The notes beneath the pieces are model-generated. The model made no database searches and was not told the origin of the DNA. It saw only the letters and a list, made by a program, of their open reading frames with translations. The position numbers and the translations under genes were made by a program. From positions 1 to 23,820 of the IMG/VR virus record IMGVR_UViG_3300017963_003053: a DNA stretch of 23,820 nucleotides, one strand, 5' to 3'. Origin of the DNA: a virus. The first letter of the stretch is position 1; each line of letters starts with the position of its first letter. Positions 21,041 to 23,820 of the stretch are shown here, piece by piece.

Positions 21041-21592
21041 GTGTCTATAAACACGATTTTCCTGGATATGGACGACGTTTTGGCTGACTTTATTCGGGGT
21101 GCTTTGGAGATTCACGGGATTACCCGTGAAGAATTCATTGCTCAGCATGATGGTAGTTGGTCAATCGTTTCGACTCTTGGATTATCAGAAGAGGAGTTTT
21201 GGCTGCCGATCATTGAAGCGGGTCAAAGCTTCTGGCAGGAATTGAAGTTGACAAAACATGCGACAGAGTTGATGCAATGGGTGACAGACCAAAAGTTGGA
21301 TTACTACATTTTAACTTCTCCTGTCTCTACCCCTCAATGCTATGCTGGAAAGTACCTGTGGCTTCAAGAGTTTTTGGGTCCGGCTTTTAACTGTTACGTG
21401 CCTACCGTGCATAAGCATCTGTTAGCAAAACCTGGAACGTTGTTAATAGACGATAGCCCGTCTATATGCAGAACGTTTAGAGACGGAGGAGGATTCGCTA
21501 TTCAATATCCGACAAGGTATAATAGTCTTTCTTGGTTCTCCTGCCAACCTGTCAAGTTTGTTTCCCATATTGTTGACAGTTATACTGAGTAG
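21041..21592 (+). CDS. HAD-family 5'(3')-deoxyribonucleotidase
   Basis: 183 residues from GTG 21041 with AAAGGAG seven bases upstream. The N-terminal IFLDMDDVLADF carries the nucleophile Asp9 and acid/base Asp11 and is the NT5C-type signature; YYILTSP is motif II and TLLIDDSPSICRTF is motif IV. The family dephosphorylates dTMP, dUMP and other deoxynucleotides. Next to a hydroxymethylase-type thymidylate synthase homologue, the sensible role is to lower dTMP so that the modified nucleotide is used for phage DNA, as in phages with hydroxymethyluracil. Specificity is not visible. Confidence 0.85.
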   Translation: MSINTIFLDMDDVLADFIRGALEIHGITREEFIAQHDGSWSIVSTLGLSEEEFWLPIIEAGQSFWQELKLTKHATELMQWVTDQKLDYYILTSPVSTPQCYAGKYLWLQEFLGPAFNCYVPTVHKHLLAKPGTLLIDDSPSICRTFRDGGGFAIQYPTRYNSLSWFSCQPVKFVSHIVDSYTE

Positions 21593-21616
21593 GTCTAAAA
21601 CAAAAGGAGTAGTGTT

Positions 21617-22738
21617 ATGCAAACGCAATGGTCTTTTAACTCGGTTGATGAGGCATTTGAAAATATGGTGAAGGTCTTTTTGACGTCAGAACAGGTACAA
21701 CAGACAAACAGTAGAAACGGACCAGTACTAAGACTGCCTGGCCCGCAACTGTTTGTGTATAAGCAACCCTGTAATCGTGTCTTGTTTAATCCTGCAAGAG
21801 ACTGTAACCCGTTTTTTCATCTGTTTGAGTCTCTTTGGATGCTCGCAGGGTGTAACCGTGTAAAACCTCTATCATATTACAATTCTAACATCACAGACTA
21901 CAGTGACGATGGAGAAACTTTTCATGGAGCTTATGGCTATCGTTGGCGTAGTCATTTTGGTGTAGACCAATTGAAACAGATCGAAGAAGAACTCTTACTA
22001 GATCGTGAGAGCCGTCGATGTGTTTTGCAAATTTGGTCCTCTACTGCTGATTTAGGAATCCATATGATTACAAAAGACAAGCCTTGTAACACGCATGCTT
22101 ATTTTGCCCTTGTAAACGACCATCTGGATCTGACTGTCTGTAACCGCAGCAACGACTTGGTTTGGGGAATGCTCGGTGCAAATTTTGTGCACATGACTTT
22201 GCTATTAGAATACATGGCCTGCTGTTTGAATGTGCCAATAGGACGGTACTTCCACATTACAAACAACTTGCACGTTTATCTCAGCAATTGGAGGCCATCA
22301 GACTGGACAAACTGGAAACAGCATCGAACGCAGTATTCTCCTCCTATTCTTAATCACCCAATGGGACATGGTCCTCGCTTAGTTAGTGACCAGACTGTAT
22401 TTGACGCAGAGTGTAAACGGTTTGTTGATTCGATTGACGGGACCTTCCAAGAGCCATTTCTACAAAACGTTGCCCAACCGATGATGGCAGCGTTTAGGGC
22501 ACATAAGCAAAGAAAGTATTTTGGTGACCTGAACTGCTTTACCCTTATTGACCGGGTGCATGCCCCTGACTGGAGAGAGGCAGGTCGGCAGTGGCTTATG
22601 CGAAGAAAAGAGAATTGGATGGCTAAAAACAAAAAAGGTAAAGGGAAAACCACTAACGTTTACCTTGCAAGGGAAGAGAAGAGACAGGCGGCGAATCCAG
22701 ACGATTCTCAGTACAATGGTAGTGGAGATTCTGACTAA
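21617..22738 (+). CDS. Thymidylate-synthase-family pyrimidine hydroxymethylase
   Basis: 373 residues, AAAGGAG upstream. Synthase-fold motifs: Glu71 in HLFESLWMLAG, FHGAYGYRWR (102-111), DRESRRCVLQIW (129-140), catalytic Cys157 in KPCNTH, and RSNDLVWGMLGANFVHMTLLLEYMA (177-201). The last block, RSND-W-G-GAN-VH, is that of dUMP/dCMP hydroxymethylases rather than the PFNIA block of true thymidylate synthases. The reaction would add a hydroxymethyl group to C5 of dUMP (or dCMP) using methylene-THF. Asn189 near the substrate site favours uracil if it matches E. coli Asn177, but a one-residue offset leaves that open. A Lys/Gln-rich tail of about 40 residues is extra. Confidence 0.82.
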   Translation: MQTQWSFNSVDEAFENMVKVFLTSEQVQQTNSRNGPVLRLPGPQLFVYKQPCNRVLFNPARDCNPFFHLFESLWMLAGCNRVKPLSYYNSNITDYSDDGETFHGAYGYRWRSHFGVDQLKQIEEELLLDRESRRCVLQIWSSTADLGIHMITKDKPCNTHAYFALVNDHLDLTVCNRSNDLVWGMLGANFVHMTLLLEYMACCLNVPIGRYFHITNNLHVYLSNWRPSDWTNWKQHRTQYSPPILNHPMGHGPRLVSDQTVFDAECKRFVDSIDGTFQEPFLQNVAQPMMAAFRAHKQRKYFGDLNCFTLIDRVHAPDWREAGRQWLMRRKENWMAKNKKGKGKTTNVYLAREEKRQAANPDDSQYNGSGDSD

Positions 22739-23292
22739 TGCCAAGACCAGTACTAACCAAATCTGACTTTGTATGTCGGTATGCCTTAGGCGAGTTTGGC
22801 AATGCTAGTCCTACGTGGAACACTTTTGAAGAGTGGACGGGTAGGAAAGTAGGTTCAGGTACGTTGTACCACATACGTAACCGAGTAAAGGGGGGAGCAA
22901 CTTGGTACAACGTGCGTTCCTGTGACCTGAAAAACGTTTGGGAGTTTGCTTCCAAAAAGTGTGGGCAATGCAATTTGTATATCTCAGCTATGGCTCCTAC
23001 CAAAAAGACAATCCTTCAAGGGGAGGTACAAGAAGGAGTGTGGGGACTGGAGTTGACGTACACAAGAGTCAAAAAACCCATGCGAGATGCTTTGCGAGAA
23101 CAAAGTATCAGCACAAGAGGATTAGAAGCGAGTCTACTGCTAGGCGTTGCTATGAACGATCTTAGTGGAGACTGGCTGATGTACTTGCTAGAGATGTACC
23201 CTGAACACGTTGTTGAGTTTTCCGTGTATAGTGTGTGCTGGGGAACTGTACCTGGACACAACACGGTTTTTTGGGAAGTTAGAAAGTACTGA
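22738..23292 (+). CDS. Hypothetical phage protein
   Basis: 184 residues; the start shares one base with the hydroxymethylase stop (TAATG), and GGAGA lies nine bases upstream, so translation is coupled. It opens with MPRPVLTKSDFVCRYALGEF and GNASPTWNTFEEW, and ends HVVEFSVYSVCWGT then NTVFWEVRKY. This has the look of a conserved phage family, but I cannot name a function. Its tie to the hydroxymethylase and primase genes suggests a nucleotide or replication role. Confidence 0.7.
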   Translation: MPRPVLTKSDFVCRYALGEFGNASPTWNTFEEWTGRKVGSGTLYHIRNRVKGGATWYNVRSCDLKNVWEFASKKCGQCNLYISAMAPTKKTILQGEVQEGVWGLELTYTRVKKPMRDALREQSISTRGLEASLLLGVAMNDLSGDWLMYLLEMYPEHVVEFSVYSVCWGTVPGHNTVFWEVRKY

Positions 23293-23314
23293 TGGAGCGA
23301 GAAAGACAAAGAAT

Positions 23315-23820
23315 ATGCCCACTGCAATAAAACAACTACCAAAACCACTGCAACCATTCTTTGCTCACGGAGTTGATCTAGACTACCAGAAAGAGCAAGA
23401 GGAGACAGTGGGTATCTGTCCCTTTTGTGGAAAGGAAAACAAGTTTTACGTCAATAGTGATACTGGGCTATGGAGTTGTAGAGTGTGTGCCCAAGGAACA
23501 GTAAATGGAGGAGGAAACATTGCTACGTTTTTGGCGGAGCTATGGAAGGCCAGTGATGAAGACACGACGGAGTATGCAGACCTGGCTAAGCAAAGAAGCC
23601 TGCTGGAAGAAGAGACGCTGATGCACTGGGGGGTAGCTCGGTCAATACTAACAGACCGTTGGCTTGTTCCAGGTTTTGGTAGTGACGGAAAGGTTAGACA
23701 ACTCTACCAATACGTCAATACGACAAAAGGCAAGAAGCTATTAGCAACTCCAAGTTTAGGACATCAATTGTTTGGAGTAAACTTACATCGAAAGAACTGT
23801 TCAACTGTGTTTCTCTGTGA
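23315..23820 (+). CDS. DNA primase, N-terminal part (cut by right edge)
   Basis: ATG 23315 opens a frame of 168 residues that continues past the edge. A zinc-ribbon of primase type is clear: CPFC (35-38), FYVNSDTGLWSCRVC with Cys55 and Cys58, and GGGNIATFLAEL after it. Downstream residues (WLVPGFGSDGKVRQLYQYVN, then LFGVNLH) fit the linker into the TOPRIM catalytic domain as in T7 gp4-like and other phage primases or primase-helicases. Whether a helicase is fused cannot be seen. The ribosome binding site is weak (GGAG about 20 bases upstream), so the start is less certain than the gene. Confidence 0.85.
   Translation, partial: MPTAIKQLPKPLQPFFAHGVDLDYQKEQEETVGICPFCGKENKFYVNSDTGLWSCRVCAQGTVNGGGNIATFLAELWKASDEDTTEYADLAKQRSLLEEETLMHWGVARSILTDRWLVPGFGSDGKVRQLYQYVNTTKGKKLLATPSLGHQLFGVNLHRKNCSTVFLC

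Noticed and set aside
1-23820. CRISPR arrays, insertion sequences, integrase or attachment sites
   Set aside because: No regularly spaced repeats, transposase or integrase motifs were seen; the window fits a lytic phage.

Overview
The window reads as part of a lytic tailed dsDNA bacteriophage genome. It has tightly packed genes with strong AGGAG-type ribosome binding sites, many ATGA or TAATG stop/start overlaps, a full phage DNA-replication and recombination set, and no host housekeeping genes. The host cannot be named from sequence alone. Promoters look sigma70-like.

Layout. (1) 1-2193, minus strand: an operon of two small cysteine-rich proteins, a winged-helix/coiled-coil/MoxR-CobS type AAA+ ATPase, and a gene cut by the left edge. 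It is preceded by a ~450-nt untranslated leader (2194-2648) that ends in a complete-looking type III hammerhead ribozyme (2209-2261, minus strand), just before the ribosome binding site. (2) 2641-2940: promoter, three G-loop hairpins, and the terminator of the next gene. (3) 2941-4365, minus: ParB-like protein. (4) 4366-4711: divergent control region bounded by a perfect 20-bp inverted repeat, with promoters on both strands of the form TTTACT-N17-TATAAA. (5) 4712-12824, plus: replication/recombination genes (RuvC-like resolvase, family 4 uracil-DNA glycosylase, PD-(D/E)XK exonuclease, Sak4/RecA-like ATPase, very acidic ssDNA-binding-like protein, zinc ribbon, HNH-like protein, family A DNA polymerase). 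(6) 12863-20430, plus: an unusual island holding an aGPT-Pplase/5-hmdU-kinase-helical-domain protein, two TAGT-like glycosyltransferases, a PIG-L deacetylase, two radical SAM proteins, a sulfotransferase-like P-loop protein and a possible beta-propeller. (7) 20489-20893, minus: lysine-rich histone-H1-like winged-helix protein with its own promoter. (8) 21041-23820, plus: HAD deoxynucleotidase, thymidylate-synthase-family pyrimidine hydroxymethylase, an unknown protein and the start of a DNA primase.

How it may work together. The hydroxymethylase would make 5-hydroxymethyl-dUMP (or dCMP) and the nucleotidase would drain competing dTMP. The polymerase would incorporate the base, and the island enzymes would then decorate it in DNA (base activation/substitution, glycosylation, sugar deacetylation, radical chemistry, possibly sulfation). 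This combination would be a complex DNA hypermodification pathway whose final product is not predictable from known examples. The assignments of individual families are firm to moderate; the pathway is inference.

Other notable points: a second, out-of-place copy of the DNA polymerase C-terminus at 13452-13514, suggesting recombination around gene 12863-13441; and a shared promoter consensus in at least four places.
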